Origin: Ficedula albicollis
Lineage: Eukaryota > Chordata > Aves > Passeriformes > Muscicapidae
Direction: 5' to 3'
Length of the DNA stretch: 64,000 nt
NCBI RefSeq assembly: GCF_000247815.1
Contig: NC_021673.1
Location: 39,696,592 to 39,760,591 of the forward strand
Below the pieces are notes generated by a model. It saw nothing but the letters and a program-made list of their open reading frames with translations, ran no database searches and was not told the DNA's origin. A program made the position numbers and the translations under genes. Shown piece by piece: positions 36,267-50,900 of this stretch. The number at the start of each line of letters is the position of its first letter. The first letter of the stretch is position 1.

Positions 36267-38629
36267 AAGATCTCTAATTTGAGTGATAATTTTGTGGTTT
36301 TTTGAGATACTTCATGGCTTTTGTGTTCCTTCTCCAGCACACGGGTTTTCAACAGCAGCTTTGACGTCAAACTTTCCTTGTTTGTCTGTTTTGTTCTCTC
36401 AACTTAGGAAACATTTTATCTCCCCGAAATTTCAACAAGGGACAGTTTATCCTCGGTACTTATTTCTCTTATTACTCACTTAGAAGTATATATCAGACAA
36501 AGGCTGTCTTGAATTACCTACGTACTCTGCAACTGACTGATGTTAGTTAATCCCAAAAATAATAAATTTCAAACACTTTCCTCGAAACTGGTGAATTTCC
36601 CCCCTTATGATGAAATAGATAAGGAAAAAGAATATTTTCTAAATGTCTAGAGGGGAGGTACCTGAATAAATCTTGTTAACATGAATTTTGTCAACACATC
36701 TTATATATGCTGTGCCTAAAAATCAGTGGAGCGGAAATGAGTATGTTCTAATCTACAAATGTCACTCTGAATAGGGATAAGTATTACTCTAAAGATCGGT
36801 ACTGGCATTTGTTTGAGCTATTTTCAGGGATTCAGATATGAACAGCAGAATTAATTCAGCTTTAGGCTTTCCGCTTTTCTTACCAGAGCTTCAGAAAGTC
36901 ACCACTTAGATGAAAAAAAAAAAATTCTAAAATGAAAAAAAAATTCTAAATGAAAAATTGTTATCTGTATTGCAGGCTTTGAGTTACAGTGTGAAAATAT
37001 ATAGAAATTTGCAGAAAACCTTGGAAAACAAAACAAGAGATGCTTTTACAGCTATGGAAAAAAACCCTCATGGGTTTTGTCTATTGTGTGACTTGATGAG
37101 TTTCCAAATTTGATTCTATTTTTCCTAAAAACTGATAGCTGAATTGCCAAACCACTGAATTCTGAAATGTCTTACACAGATTCCAGGCCTGAAATATATG
37201 GCTTAAACTCAATTATAATTGGGAAAAAATTTTTGAAGGAGTTGATTTTCAATGAAATCAAAGTAACCGAACAGAACAAGAAATTAGTTGTTTTCTGAAA
37301 TCTATATCCCTAGCCAGCAAGAGCTATGGTGGGTGAATAAAGTCTAGCTAGAATCTGTGCAAGATCCTTTGCACAAGTCAAACTGGCAGACCTGGAGGCT
37401 TTGCCTGCCACTGCAGAAGTGGCTCAAGGGAAAAGGGCATCAGAGGGTCGATGGCAGTGTGACACACACCAAAAGAGGACAGTGCGCCTCTGGATGTGTA
37501 GGTTCAGGTTGGTATCAAGCAGTAAAGCAGTAGAACAACCCTGAAGGCACATTGAAAGCACACCAGAGACACAAAAAAGTACGACTAAGAGAAAAGAAGG
37601 GACAAATATGTAAAGTTAAATGATTATGGGGCTGGACTGACAGATATCTGTTGAGAGTTAACTATGGCTTAGTGACAAGGAAGCGAACACAGGACAGCCT
37701 TGGTCAAAAGAGAGCAAGGAATGATGGAAGAATGTGACTGCTATGGGAAATTTGGTCAAATTATGCTAATGGTTACTGGTGGACATGTAATTAGGTTAGC
37801 AGGCAGCTATATTTAAAAAGAAAAAAATCATGCCTGGTTTTAATTGATATTTTGAAATGGAAAACTTCATATTGCTATTTCTGAGGTTCACCCAAAAGCT
37901 TATTTTTCAAAAGAAAAAATTCAATGACTTCAGTGAAAATTAGGCTCAAATTGGAGAAAGCTTTCTGCAAACATTCTCTCTGAAATTTCAAAATACAAAC
38001 CACATGTTTCATAGATACATAAATACATTTATAATTATTATAAATAAATAAAGAGTTTCAAGTTACCTGGCAATAAGCTAGTGGTCATAAAATATGACTG
38101 TATTAAAACTATCTAAATGCCCATTTGCTTCTGGTTTTGGGCAGACAAAAGTCATGGAGAGAAGGAATAATACTTGTGAAAATTAAGTAGAAGCTCTTAT
38201 TTCACTCTTTAAAAAAAAAAAAGAAAATTGCTTGTACCCTCTATAATGGCTTTGTCTGTATAACCAGCACTCCATGTAGCTAACTGGATTTCAGCTGAGG
38301 ATTTTCACAGCTCAGAAGTTACCGTATTCAAAGTCCTATTCCTTTTTAACTTCTTTTGGAGAGCAAACACATGGCATATTCCCAACTAAATAATTCACTG
38401 ATTTAATCTTTAAGGCAGGCAGAGTGTCCTAAGAAGTGTATTGTAATCTTTATCACGTATTATACCCTTTTTCCTGACCTCACTGGGACCCAGTGCAGAG
38501 AGGAGAGGACAACTGCTTCTCCTCAGAAGATGTCTATATACTGATATTAAGCACAAACATCATAGATGTGTGCCTGCTTTTGTGTGCAGACTGGAAATAA
38601 ATCACACAGCCTAAGTGTAAACAATGGCC

Positions 38630-38910
38630 TTTCAGTATGTCTGATAAAACAGTGATTTCTTCTTATTTCTTTAGCCCTCTCTTCTTGTTTGCTGCCTCAT
38701 TTACAGCTAACAATAATAGAATTAAGCCCAGAAATTAAAAGAAAAAGTTTAATCGCTGATAATTTCGCTATCTCTCCCAAGCAAACAACAAAAGTCCACA
38801 ACCTTTTAACCTTTTCCATCCTATTTGCTAATTACTTATTTTCTAATTAACCCATTATGCATCTGTCAGTGTGTTTTAAATTAAATCACTTTAATTGCTA
38901 GTAAGTAGGG
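38630..38910. promoter_or_regulatory. Possible conserved homeodomain-rich non-coding element
   Basis: Closely spaced developmental-factor sites are present: GCTAATTAC (38828), CTAATTAACC (38844), a POU-like ATGCAT (38857-38862), a MEIS/PBX-type CTGTCA (38863-38868) and TTTAATTGC (38891). No open frame or repeat explains the block. Enhancer status is inferred from motif density. Confidence 0.3.
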
Positions 38911-41376
38911 TTTATTTAGTTCCTGGTATGGCTCTACGGGGTCATGAGTGGGGAGCTGTTGAACCACTCTGAGTTACAGGTGGCTCTGCAAAACTGCTGA
39001 AGTTGCTGAAGATAAAGAGGACTTAAACTGCTTTCCTTAGGTGATTTGATTTTAATGTCTAGTGGCGTATTTCTAATGGATGAAAGTTTACTGCAAATAC
39101 AGGAGGGCATTTTTTATTCCTAGTATGTAGATCCCATTGGGCATTAATTAGTTGCTTGAAATAATTTTTAGTAAAGGAATAATAGGTCTAGAAAATGACA
39201 ATACCACAATGCTTACTTTGCTGTATAGCACAATTCTTTGAAATGCAACATAACTATATATTAACAGCCGAATTTCAAAATAAAGAGAATAAAGAAGGCC
39301 TAACACATGGGACAGAGGGAGTTTTAAGTATGAGGCTAACAGTCAACCCATTAAAAATCTTCAAGCAAAACACTATAAAAACTGGTGATAGCTTTAAGAT
39401 AGACATAATGTTTAATGAGAACAGACATAAAGGATTTTTTTCTCTGTAGCGCAGCCCCTTCTACCCCTTGCATGACCTGACTCGCTTCACTGACCCTGCA
39501 GAAAATACCCACTTTTTGCTGGGTTAGTTTTGTGCTGGGTTAGTGAGTTGAATTATCCCTGTGAGGTGACTGGTGACCACCACAGCTGGCACCAAGTGGC
39601 AGGAGACCGCAGCTGCTCGGAGGCAAGGGGAGGGAGATGAGGATCACCCTGTCTCAGATCGGCGCGCCAGAGGAACGCAGGATGGGTTGATGTCTTTTGT
39701 AATAAACTAGGGCACTGGAATTACTTTTTAATTGTTAAATTATTTCTGAAGCACCTTTGAAGATTGTACATCTTGCACTGTGAAAAAAACCCCTAAAGAC
39801 AACGCAATTAATTATAACTCTTTTTGTGTTTAGATCCTTATACATTGAAGGAAGGCACTAAGAAGTGCTAGTTGTACGTTCTGGAGAATGACAGTATAAA
39901 TCAGTAAGGTCAGTCTTCCCTTTAGCACTAAGTAAAGCCATGAATCCAGTACTACTGAGACACAAGAATAAATTTCCAGCAAGAACCCAAGTCCACACCT
40001 AAGTTACCTAAAGGTAACAGTGGGTCAAATAAATAATAAAGACCACACACAGGAAAGACTTAGCTAACAGAGTAAGTGGCTAACTTGCCACATAAACTTT
40101 GTCCTGAAAATTTATTAACAACACTAAAGTCCAAGACCAGCCTAGACGTTAAATGTTTTCTTTCTCGTTTCTACCAGAAAAAAAGTAAGTGTATGAAATC
40201 AGGAGCAAAATAAATAAAATAACAGAATAAATAAAGTAGTTTATGCAGCACACCTGAATCAGACCCACACTAACCCATCCAAAAGACAATCTTTCTGAGC
40301 AGTGAGGAAGCTGCAATTGACCTCTTCAGCTTGCTATGTTATCTATGTATTTTACCTTCAGCTACAGGCTGCCAAGACATGGCTGAAGATTCTGCTGCAG
40401 CATTTTGTTGCTGCCAGATTTCTACTACTGCATGCACCCTTATGCCCTCCTCACTGATCTCAGTAGCTCCACACCTCCACAGACAGCATGCCTGGGAAGC
40501 TCACCTGGCCACCCCCCAGTCCTTGTGCCACTCCTCAGCAGAACACCCCATCCCTGCATTTGCTGTGGTAGCACTTCCACTGTGAGACAGCTCACAGGTG
40601 CAGAGGAGGAACATGACGGGCTGCAGAATGATGTAAACGAGAATGGGAGACTTGTAATTTTTTAACAAGGAGTTTTTGGACTGCCTTCAGGGACAGCAAA
40701 GCCTGTAGAGAAGCCATGAAAAGCTCCACAAATAGATGTGCCTGCCGTACAGAGAGCGAGAATACAATCAGAAAGCTTACATTTGCTTATAAAAGGTAAA
40801 GAATCAAAGATTCTTTAAAGCAATAGAAGTGCAGTAAGACTCAGAAAGATATTTCTAACAGCTGATTCTGAACATGCTTTAATATTATATAACCCATCAT
40901 AAAATGACCCATATTGACCTATCCTGAGATGATGAGGCTTTTGGCAGGTGTTCTAGTGTTTAGACTGAGAGATAAAGCAAAACCACTGAAAGAAATGACA
41001 GCTTTAAGGGTGGCCTGCTTGTAGGTGCACAGAGGCATAGGTACATGCTGGAGACAACACGCAAGGAGTCCAAGCCTCTGGAAGGAAAACATGGAAAAAT
41101 CGAGCAGGGGAAATTCAACTGTAAGGCCCTGTTCAGCACCATCTACTTCCCCTGAATTGTGAGTTGCACATCTGAAGCTGTTTTGCTTTCCTTGGTTTGT
41201 CAGAAGTTGGCTCAGATCTTTCCATTTTCACTACTCCCTGCATTCAACCCCTATTTAAGACTTAAAGCACGTGTTTATCAAAGCAGTAAAATTGGGGGTC
41301 TTGAAAGGGCAGAGGGAGGTCAGTACAGAAGCAGCATCCTCCCAGTATCTGAAGGAAATATGAAGCAAATCTGAAG

Positions 41377-41517
41377 CTCGTTTCAGCAGATACACTTTCC
41401 CCAGAAAGCACACTAAAAATCACATGCAGAAATCTTATCCACCCCTACTCGTTTGAGCAGATACACTTTGCCCAGAAAGCACACCAAAAATCACATGCAG
41501 AAATCTTATCCACCCCT
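41377..41517. repeat. Two-copy tandem duplication, 71-bp unit
   Basis: Copies start at 41377 and 41448, CTCGTTT(C/G)AGCAGATAC through GAAATCTTATCCACCCC, with three substitutions. Confidence 0.95.
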
Positions 41518-43340
41518 TTTATTAAGTTCATTAAACTCTCAATACTACAGTGTTTCATGATCGCTATGTGACTGAGGTAACACCAAGGTATTAATCCAAA
41601 TTTCTGTGCTCTCCTGAGTCAGTGGGATGAGCCAGTCTTTTCTTTGAATACGTAATTCTCTCCTTTCTCCTCCTTTTCAATTTTCCAATTAATCTCTCCT
41701 TCTGTTCTCGTTTCACATCTTGTTTGTGTAACTGTGCAATAGGAAATCTGGATGTTGCATTTCATTCCTGAGGGGCTCCACTACCAAATGCGAAACCCAC
41801 GGCCCTGATGGCTCCATCTCTGTCTGCTGCTCCTGTGCATCTGCTGCCTGACAAACAAACAGATCCTTGAAGAACACAGCTGCAAGCAGGGGCAATCACC
41901 ATTCAAGGAAAACTTTGTTTTAAGAAACCCCGCAGAGATGACTTCAAAGGTTAGCAGGAAGATGCTGAATCCCACCTGGTATGGAGCGCCAGGGGCAAGA
42001 CAGTGATAAAGCAGGGAGTGCTCCCCCAGCTGCAGCACACTGAACAGTTACAAGGAACTGAAGAGTTTTCTGGTTAAAGCTCCATGTAAACACACTGCAG
42101 TGGTAAGGGATGGAAAATACAAATGTGGGGATTACCCAAGTCAAGTTACCAGATGAATTTTCGCTGCTCGTCTCAGGAAAGATTGCCCTGGAAATAAAGA
42201 CAATAAGGAAGCCAAAGAGAGCCAAGGGAGAAGCCACAACCAAAACGAGTTCCACACTCAAGACAAGATGGAAACTGCTGCTTTTTCAGTAGATTTCAGT
42301 GCTCCATTTAGCACCAATTTTATTTAACTAATATGCAGTTTGACTTCAGCCAGACACTCAGAGACAGCTTTTATGCCACTCACTTCAATCAGGAGAAGCA
42401 GAATGGAAAATCATCCTTGTATTGCTGATACTGAGGCTTCCCATGATTTATCTCAGCAGCATCACATGGATATTAAAAAGGACAGTGAAAATACATGATC
42501 TTAGAAGTGATATTCCACATACTTCCCACCAGGCTTATCTGGAAACCTGCTAAAATAAGCATCAGAGACATTCTTTTCCTGTTGCTTTTCATAGTGTCTC
42601 AAGCAGAAAAATATTAACCGTGAAAAGCACCACACCAGTCTAAATTAAGGATGTGGGCACTTTCCCATCCAGTGATGGGAAGGAGCTAATCTATCACAGC
42701 AATTTTAGAATTAATAAGTTTCATAAGTATTAATAGATGGATCTAATCTACATTCAGTGTTATCCAAATTGCCTTGTGCTGAAAGAACAAGTTCTGTATA
42801 ATGAAGAGAAACAAACGAAGCTCACAGAAAAATAATTAAAGTTGAGGAGTTGCAACGGGAATTGGAGTCAGCACTGCCTCATGTTCCGTGTTGAAAATTT
42901 ATTCTTACGGTTACTCAGCTTCCTCATCCATAAGGTGGAGATGATAATACTCACTTCAGTTCCAAAAGTATGCCAGTAAGATCTACAGATAAGCCATCAG
43001 AACTGCTATTATTAATATCATATATGCTTGGCACGCATTTCTTACTTCAAAACAGTTTTACAGAATGCATTTCTAGTCTACTCTCAGTGTTTACTATTTT
43101 AGACTTCAGGAAAGTTATTCTCAATTTATTTACAATGGTTGGGCATATTCTTTGCCACTGACTTTAATTCTATTTTACAGCTTATTAGTTTTATGGGATT
43201 CTGCTCTCTGTACGATGTGAGAACACAGGAGAGGAATGATTCAACTAACATCAGTTTTACCAACCAGCCAGATTTAACAGGCTATTTCTTGTTGTATCCT
43301 ATAAACACAGTGAGCAGCCAATCTGATAGTTAATGATGCA

Positions 43341-44004
43341 AACCATAAGCAGAGGTAGTGTTTTGTGCCAAGATACAATATGTGGAGATTGCAAAAGCTC
43401 ATAGTGAAATTTCTGTGGAAAAAAAAAATACAGCACGGAGGATTCTGTTATTTTGTGCAATTCAAAACCGAGTATCTCTACTATGAAAAACAGATAGATT
43501 AATTAGAAATAACCCCAAAGATATTGACAGAATGAGAGAGCACCTTATATTGTTCGTGGAAGGTATCTGCAATCAGCTGTTGGAAAGCTTCATCAGAACA
43601 GGATACCCAGATTTATTTTCATGCTCTGCCATCCACCAAGAGACTTTGGTCTAAATGACAAAGCAGTTTGCTTAACCATAAGCAGAGGTAGTGTTTTGTG
43701 CCAAGATACAATATGTGGAGATTGCAAAAGCTCATAGTGAAATTTCTGTGGAAAAAAAATACAGCATGGAGGATTCTGTTATTTTGTGCAATTCAAAACC
43801 GAGTATCTCTACTATGAAAAACAGATAGATTAATTAGAAATAACCCCAAAGATATTGACAGAATGAGAGAGCACCTTATATTGTTCGTGGAAGGTATCTG
43901 CAATCAGCTGTTGGAAAGCTTCATCAGAACAGGATACCCAGATTTATTTTCATGCTCTGCCATCCACCAAGAGACTTTGGTCTAAATGACAAAGCAGTTT
44001 GCTT
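43341..44004. repeat. Two-copy tandem duplication, 333-bp unit (largest here)
   Basis: Copies are at 43341-43673 and 43674-44004, from AACCATAAGCAGAGGTAGTG to GACAAAGCAGTTTGCTT. Apart from an A-run length change and a C/T difference the copies read the same, so it is recent or an assembly duplicate. Confidence 0.97.
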
Positions 44005-46467
44005 TGCACAAAATGTACTAGCTTCTAGAGAGGGCTTATTTTTTAGTATCTGTGAAGTTGTTGGAGAATCTTACATAAGAAGTTATTTATAATGACTTTA
44101 AAATAGAATTTTCTTTGAGGTATCCTATCCAAATTAGAGGGGAAAAAAAGACTTAAGAAACAGGATGAGATGTGTTTTTAAACCAGGGTTTAAAAAAAAA
44201 TAAAAATCTTTGTAGGTCTTGGAGAAGGGAGACTGGTATACTATAAGCAATTTCTGAGCTGGCACAGAAGCTACAGGGGATAATGGACTATAAAATGTTG
44301 TCCTTGATTACATACATAAATTAAAAAAAAAAAAAAAAGTCTTACAAATTCAGAATGAAATAACAGAGTTAGCACTAATGACCTGATTCACAGTTCCTGA
44401 GTGCTGGAATTTGACAGTACTGGATAATTAGAAATGCATTAATAACACAGACATCTCTCCTGAACAAACTGACATCACTACAATCCACAAATTTGCTGGA
44501 ATTTCATAACAACACTAGGCTTTATTCCTCAGGTATTGTGGTCAACAGCTATAGCCAAAATATGTGTCTCTTTTCCAGTTATCTTTTATTCAAGCATATA
44601 TCATTTTGCTACATTTTACAAGTATTTTTTCATTTTGTTTTTATTCATCCTTGCACTTTTTTTGTAGAATAATGGGCTATAATTCATGAAAAAATCTGCT
44701 CAGTTGTAGAAAAAAGTATTCTGTTCGATCCTTTATAACAGATTTAAGATGTCATTGTCAGCTTTAGGATATCTGTCTGTATTAGTCATCCTGCCAGCAT
44801 TAAGACAGTAGAAAAGATAAGGGTCTGCTGGAAGCCCATGAAGCCAAGGGACTCTTTCTACTGAAATCAACTATTATGTACCATGTTCCTCTAGCAAGGG
44901 ATTTGGACACAAAGAGAAGCTTCTCATGCCAAATTCTGTACTTCTTCATTTGCACTCATTCCCATTGAGCAGGCTTAATGGAGTCCACTGGAACTATCAC
45001 TGCTGCACCCTTTATACAGGTTTCAGTGGTTTCACTGATGGGTGAAGGGGAGCTTGGCAAGAGTGCCACAGACTGGGAAAGGGGAGGACAGAGGACCTGC
45101 TGGGGCACACAGCCACACAGGGCCATCAGGACCAATCCTGTCACCTGAGGCCAGGTTTACAAGGTTGAGATGGATGTGGAAAAAATGGAATCAAGGTAGG
45201 AAAAAAGCAATTAAGGGTGGAGGAGACTGGAGTGGAGAAAAGAGGTACAAGGGCAGCAAAAAGAAGGGTCAAGAAATGGCAGAAGTGCAAATGATGTTAA
45301 CCAGGGCTGCCTGGGGGTAACAACAAGATGGGGATGCACTTGAGTACTGCAGCCTGTTGTCCCAAATTGGAACAGCCAACCAAGCCTGTAGTTCTGAGCA
45401 CACCATGTGTGCTGACCTGCTGGCACACTCGGGAGCCGCACTGAGGGGGACGTGCACAGGGGAACATCCAAGGCAGATGGATCGAGCATTCCGTGTTGTC
45501 GTGGTGGTGCGTGTACCAAGCCTGACAGCATCAGCCTCTTCCTGACCTTCTCCTCACATGCACACCAGCAGAAGGAAACCCTCTCCCACCAACACTGCGT
45601 CATCTCCCCAAAATGGCATCAGCTAAATTGATAAAGGCGGCGGCACTTTTCCACTGGCATAGCTTCGTATGTATTAGGGGCTTTGCCAGGATAATTTCAC
45701 CAGCTAGGAGGGGATGATTATTTTTAGATGTCTCTACACAACATATGCATGCTGGAAAAAATCATCTGAAGTCATTTCACTGCTTGCCTAGTCCCAAAGA
45801 AGGAGTTAATGTTTTCCAATTCAGTAAGTGGAAGAGCAGGTAATGAAACTGAATTGCCCATTTCTTTGCAAAAATGCTACATTAAATTATTGCACTCTTA
45901 CATTGAAAGCATTATTTTGGGGACAATGGGGACTTAGCTAGAAAACTAGGCAAAAGTCTCTTCCTCCCAAATTGTTTTTTTCCCTGATGCTTTTGTAAAA
46001 TAACCCTTAGATCTTTTTTCAGTTTGTTTCATACCAACAAAATTTTCCTGTAAGTATTACTGCCTTTAGATACTGCACAAACTATCCTTAAAAGGAGTAT
46101 ATAGTGTATTATCCTCAGAGATCTCAAATCCACGTACCCCCACTCAGAGTGTAAACTACTGAGGTTGAAATAACTAAGGCTTAGTTTTCCAGCAGACAGA
46201 TGTTCTGTCTTTGGGTGCTAGCTGTGCTTCTGAAGTTTAGTTCAAATTCTGAAGTGAGATGCCACAGAGCAGAAAGAAATCATATATGAGTATTATTATC
46301 CCCAAAAACAAAAGGGAGTTCTACAACTTTCAAAGAGAGCTAGACAAAAAGAAGAAAAATGGGCTTGTTCTTTAAGGAGAAGACTTAATAAAATTCAGCC
46401 TGCAGAAAGAAATCTGATTTTCTCCACACCAAGACAACTACAGTAGATACAAACCCAGATACATCAC

Positions 46468-46589
46468 AAAATATACTGACTCTTATTAATTGCACGGGTT
46501 TTTTTATTAAAATATGTTCCATTTTTCATAAATATACTGACTCTTATTAATTACACAGGTTTTTTTATTAAAATATGTTCCATTTTTCA
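46468..46589. repeat. Two-copy tandem duplication, 62-bp unit
   Basis: Copies start at 46468 and 46530, AAATATACTGACTCTTATTA through AAAATATGTTCCATTTTTCA, with two substitutions. Confidence 0.95.
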
Positions 46590-47716
46590 GAGACAGTGAA
46601 TGTCTACTGAATAACCACCGAAAAATGTCCACTTGCACTCACAGCACATTTACAACTGAGCAAAAGCCCTGTTCAATGCTACCAAATGCAAAAAATTGCA
46701 CAAAGAGCAGCATAATACTGGAGAATCCAGGCACTCCTAGGAGGAATCTGAGACTTGGGATGTTAGTCATTGCCAGCATATTTCTTGCTTGGCTTAGCTA
46801 CTAGAATATTTAACAGTACCATACATTCTTTATTAATGTTCTTTCAGGAAGACCGGTATTTTATACACAGAGTGCTTGCTAACAAGAAGATTTTAAGCTG
46901 CTAAACAAAAAGTTCTATTTTTTAGGATTTGTTCATCACTGAAATAGCCAGGAGTTTGGAAGATCAACCTACATGCAGTGTCAAAAATCACATTTACAAG
47001 GTAAGTCACAAAATAACCTGTATGCCTTTTTTGTTGTTACTGCTCAGTGGGGAAAACTTCTGACGTGCAGGCAGAACTTTTTTTTTCGTAATTACAAGCT
47101 ATTGAATTCCCAACAAACTTTAAAACAATTAAATCAGATGAAAAGAACCTGCACTTATTTTATTTTTAAAAAATCATGATGAATATATGGGTGGATAGCT
47201 TTCCATAATTCTAGGGCAGTGGTAATCACAGTTCTCCTGGTCTTTGACATAACACTGAGATTTTATTTGAGGCTCAGATTTGACAGCTGTATCCAAGAAT
47301 GATCTCAAGTGAAGCCCTCTTTACAATGATCGTCAGTTCCCTGTTTCAGGTGGTTAAATAAAGATGACATTCACCTGAAATACTTTGACTTTGCAAAACC
47401 AAAAAAAACAACAAGCAGTCTGATCCTGATCCTGTTCCCATTTCACTCGAGAGAATTTTTCTCTACCCACTGCTTATATTCTTTCATGGAAAAGCAGAGA
47501 TAGCTCAAGGCAGCAGGCAAGGTAGGCAGCAGCCTGGAGCAGAAAGCTGCCTACACCACCCAGGAGAAGAGGAGCACGGTGCTCATTTGCAATTCCACAG
47601 CCCTCACTGGTGCACTGTCTCACAACTCAGATGCACTGCCTGCGATCAAGGATTTCAGATCAGATTTCACAGTTCATGAGTACCCACTGTTTACATGTAT
47701 CAGCTGCTCTGGAGCT

Positions 47717-47936
47717 GGACAGCCAATTTCTGAAACATTCGTCTGTCATACAAAATTTGTACTACCATGTAAATCATCTGAAGAAATCCACAGTTTTACA
47801 TACTCACCAAATGAACCCTCACTTTTGGACAGCCGATTTCTGAAACATTCTTCTGTCATACAAAATTTGTACTACCATGTAAATCATCTGAAGAAATCCA
47901 CAGTTTTACATACTCACCAAATGAACCCTCACTTTA
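47717..47936. repeat. Two-copy tandem duplication, 110-bp unit
   Basis: Copies start at 47717 and 47827, GGACAGCC(A/G)ATTTCTGAAA through CCAAATGAACCCTCACTTT, with two or three substitutions. Confidence 0.96.
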
Positions 47937-50900
47937 TGCTGGGCAGTGCTTGCTTCTCTCAGTACTTTTTCACAGCTGGTGGATATGTTGTTTTGTCTTG
48001 TTTTGTTTTCTAAATCCATGTTAAACAACTCCAGACTGATTTCAGTTCCATGCTGCACAGATTTCTCCCAGAAAAGACTGATAATTTTCTTTCTGTGTTT
48101 TCAGGAAATATTTAAATATTTTATATAAAAAAAGGAAACAGCTTCAGCAGGGATGCTGAAAGACCCACACTCTGGCTAATTCTACCTAGCTACCAAGGAA
48201 GCTGAGAGTCAGAGATCAAATCAGACAAGATGAGAGACAGAAATAGGAAAGCCTCAGTGCTGCCAACCTGCTCTCTTATGTATCAGGCATTTCCTCCTGG
48301 TTTTGGGAGACGTGGAGGGATACAACTTGCCTGGCTCCAGAACTGAGCACTGTCAGCCCCAACTCACCAGCTTAGGGGTAAGACTTTGCTTCCATTCCTC
48401 TCCAAAGCATCTCTCATTATGGGCAGCCAGCAGGGGTTCGTGTATAAGTGCAATAAGGAACACCAAGAACTAAGCCTGAAATAACCTTCGGACTCTGAGA
48501 AAGAGGTGTCACAAATCAAAACCTTCATGTATTTGCCTACACAGGAATCCTGTACTGCATTTAGCTTTTTGATCTCAAATGAAGTCTCTGGTCTCTCCAG
48601 TGTGCAGGTGCTCATCTCCTTGAAGGAAGGTAGGTTAAAGCACATACTCCGTTTGTTAGTCTTCTTTCATCCCACTTCATACAGCCTCCTAACATTTCAT
48701 CTTTCTGGTCTTCCTTAGGAGTCAGGAAATATAAGAAATCAGTGGGTGTTTTTAAGCACTTTAGATGCCAAATTATGAGTTTAATGGTTATGATATGTGA
48801 TTTCAATTCAAATGAATCTCTCTGTGTCCTGACACTCTCAAGATTACCCAAAAGATTATACTTCCTTACAGCTGTCTGTATCACAAAATCAGAAACTTCA
48901 GATGAAAATCAGGTATTTGCAAAGTCTTGGTAAGAAACTATTGCAAGTGTCATTAGCTTTCCAAACTAAAGCATTTTAAAAACAATTTCACCAGTACAGA
49001 GAAAACCTTAGCAGGAATCTGTTGGTTAGAAAAGATCAGAATTAGTATTACTTAATTCAGGGAGCTTATGTGGTAATGTTTTCTTGTTAAAATGAGGTAG
49101 GTTGTTAAAGATGTCAGAAAATTACTGACTTCAACAAAGAAAAAATACCCTTTGGTGTTGCCAAGAGAACTGGGAAGAGTTTTGGAGGGGAGTGTATTCT
49201 GATCTGTTTTCCTATATGGGAATATTTTCCCCAAACAAGGTAAATGACAGATTCCCCCTTTAGGGCTTCAGTCTGATAACAATGATCAAGTCCCCGGCCA
49301 TCTGCACGAATCCTGACTTGCAAATAGAAACCTGAAGGTTTTCTCACATCTATTCCCGTGGCTGGTTGCACAGGATTTTCCTATCAGTACAAAGGTACAT
49401 TGCAGACTATGTGCTAATGCTCTGGCTCCTTGTCTATGCTGCTAGGACAAGGCAGTGTGCTGGTAAGGAAACCTGGGCTCGTTAATCTTGCCAATACTCT
49501 GCACCGTGTCATGCGCTGCTCATTAGTAGCTACGGGCACCCAGACTGTCTCAGCTACACAAGTTACAGGAGCCTTTCCCATCTTGCTGGTAATAAAGACA
49601 CGAAGTCTGCCACTATCACAATTGTCTTCAGAAGAAGAAAAGCAGCAAGTGCTAATTAGAGGAGGTGCCACAGTAGGCTGTGCATTAAACATCATTCAGA
49701 ATGAACACTGGAGTGTGAAGGATGGAAAGTTTGCTTCCTTTTTTTGAGACGCGTAGCTGAAAGTTAAATACTGAATGACCTCTCTGAAACAGTACAATCT
49801 GCATCTATTTTCCCAGTTTCTGTATAGCACTGAAACATCTTTAAGCCATGCATTAAAAAATTAACTGCAACATTCTACAGGCTTTTAGTATTTCAGCAAG
49901 TTTAACGTTTGTTCTTTCAACGCAGGATCAGCTCCAGTCCAGCAGAGGATTTACTTCATCTGTCCATACAGACTCACTGCTGTAATTTGTGAGCAGGATT
50001 TGCATAAGTACAGGGTGAAGTAGTGAAAGACAGCAACAATCAAAAGGGGTTTCATCTTATAGAGGTTTATATAAATTCTGGTATACTAGAGTGTCCTGCT
50101 AGATCCACAAGAAATGCTGGCTCTTCTTCACAACTAACTTAAATCCATTTCAAGAGAACTGTTATCATGGTCTTCCCAATCACCTTTGCACAAAACTAAG
50201 CAGCTGTGCTTTGCTAAAACCTTACTTAGAACTCAAGCTTCCCATGCCTTTGGTATTTCTTGATACTCCTGTCTGGACTGTCTCCTGTTGCTCACTCCCT
50301 CTCCTATAATATAAACTGGAGCAGGTGCTCCCCCTGGGACCTCAGCAGGTCAAAGTAATTATGCACATATTTTGCAGTAATTACTTAGGGCAATCTACAC
50401 ATTAACTACTCGTTATTCTCCCTGAAGTAAGTCTGCTTTCAGTTCATATTAAACTATGCAGCGATCACACTGGAAGAGAAAGAAAAGCGTCCACTTACGT
50501 AGCTCACCTGGAGTAGCTGCTCTGTCTCAAGTATTGAGGTGACATTTTTCCAAACTATTATCATCAGCATTTGCACACATACAAATGTACACATTCCCCC
50601 ATTTCAGACCTAATGTCTACATCCATCCTGCATAAAAGACTGCTAAACTTTCAACAGTTCTGCACTTTATTGAGAGCTACCAAAGACAGAAAATGTCAGT
50701 GCGCATTTCTGCAAACAAAACGTAGCTTTGTAAGATCATCTTTTTCAGCTATCTGGAAGCAATCTAGATTTATTTTATTATTGTAATGGACTTTTTTTAT
50801 TATTGTAATAGAGTAGATGTTCTTATTGCTCACCAAACAATATATTTAAATGAAATCTTAGACATTCTTTTACGGGACTTATTAACACATCACAGCATCA

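Larger units (their letters stand above)
36267..43340 (-). other. THRB: THRB 5' intronic or upstream sequence
   Basis: AT-rich with no exon recognised. It holds a possible conserved non-coding element at 38.63-38.91 kb, an unassigned GC-richer stretch at 39.45-39.70 kb containing GCTGGGTTAG twice, and a 71-bp duplication at 41.4 kb. Confidence 0.5.

Noticed and set aside
39450..39700. GC-richer stretch with GCTGGGTTAG twice, considered as a solo LTR
   Set aside because: No matching terminal TG...CA ends, target-site duplication or polyadenylation layout that I could confirm.
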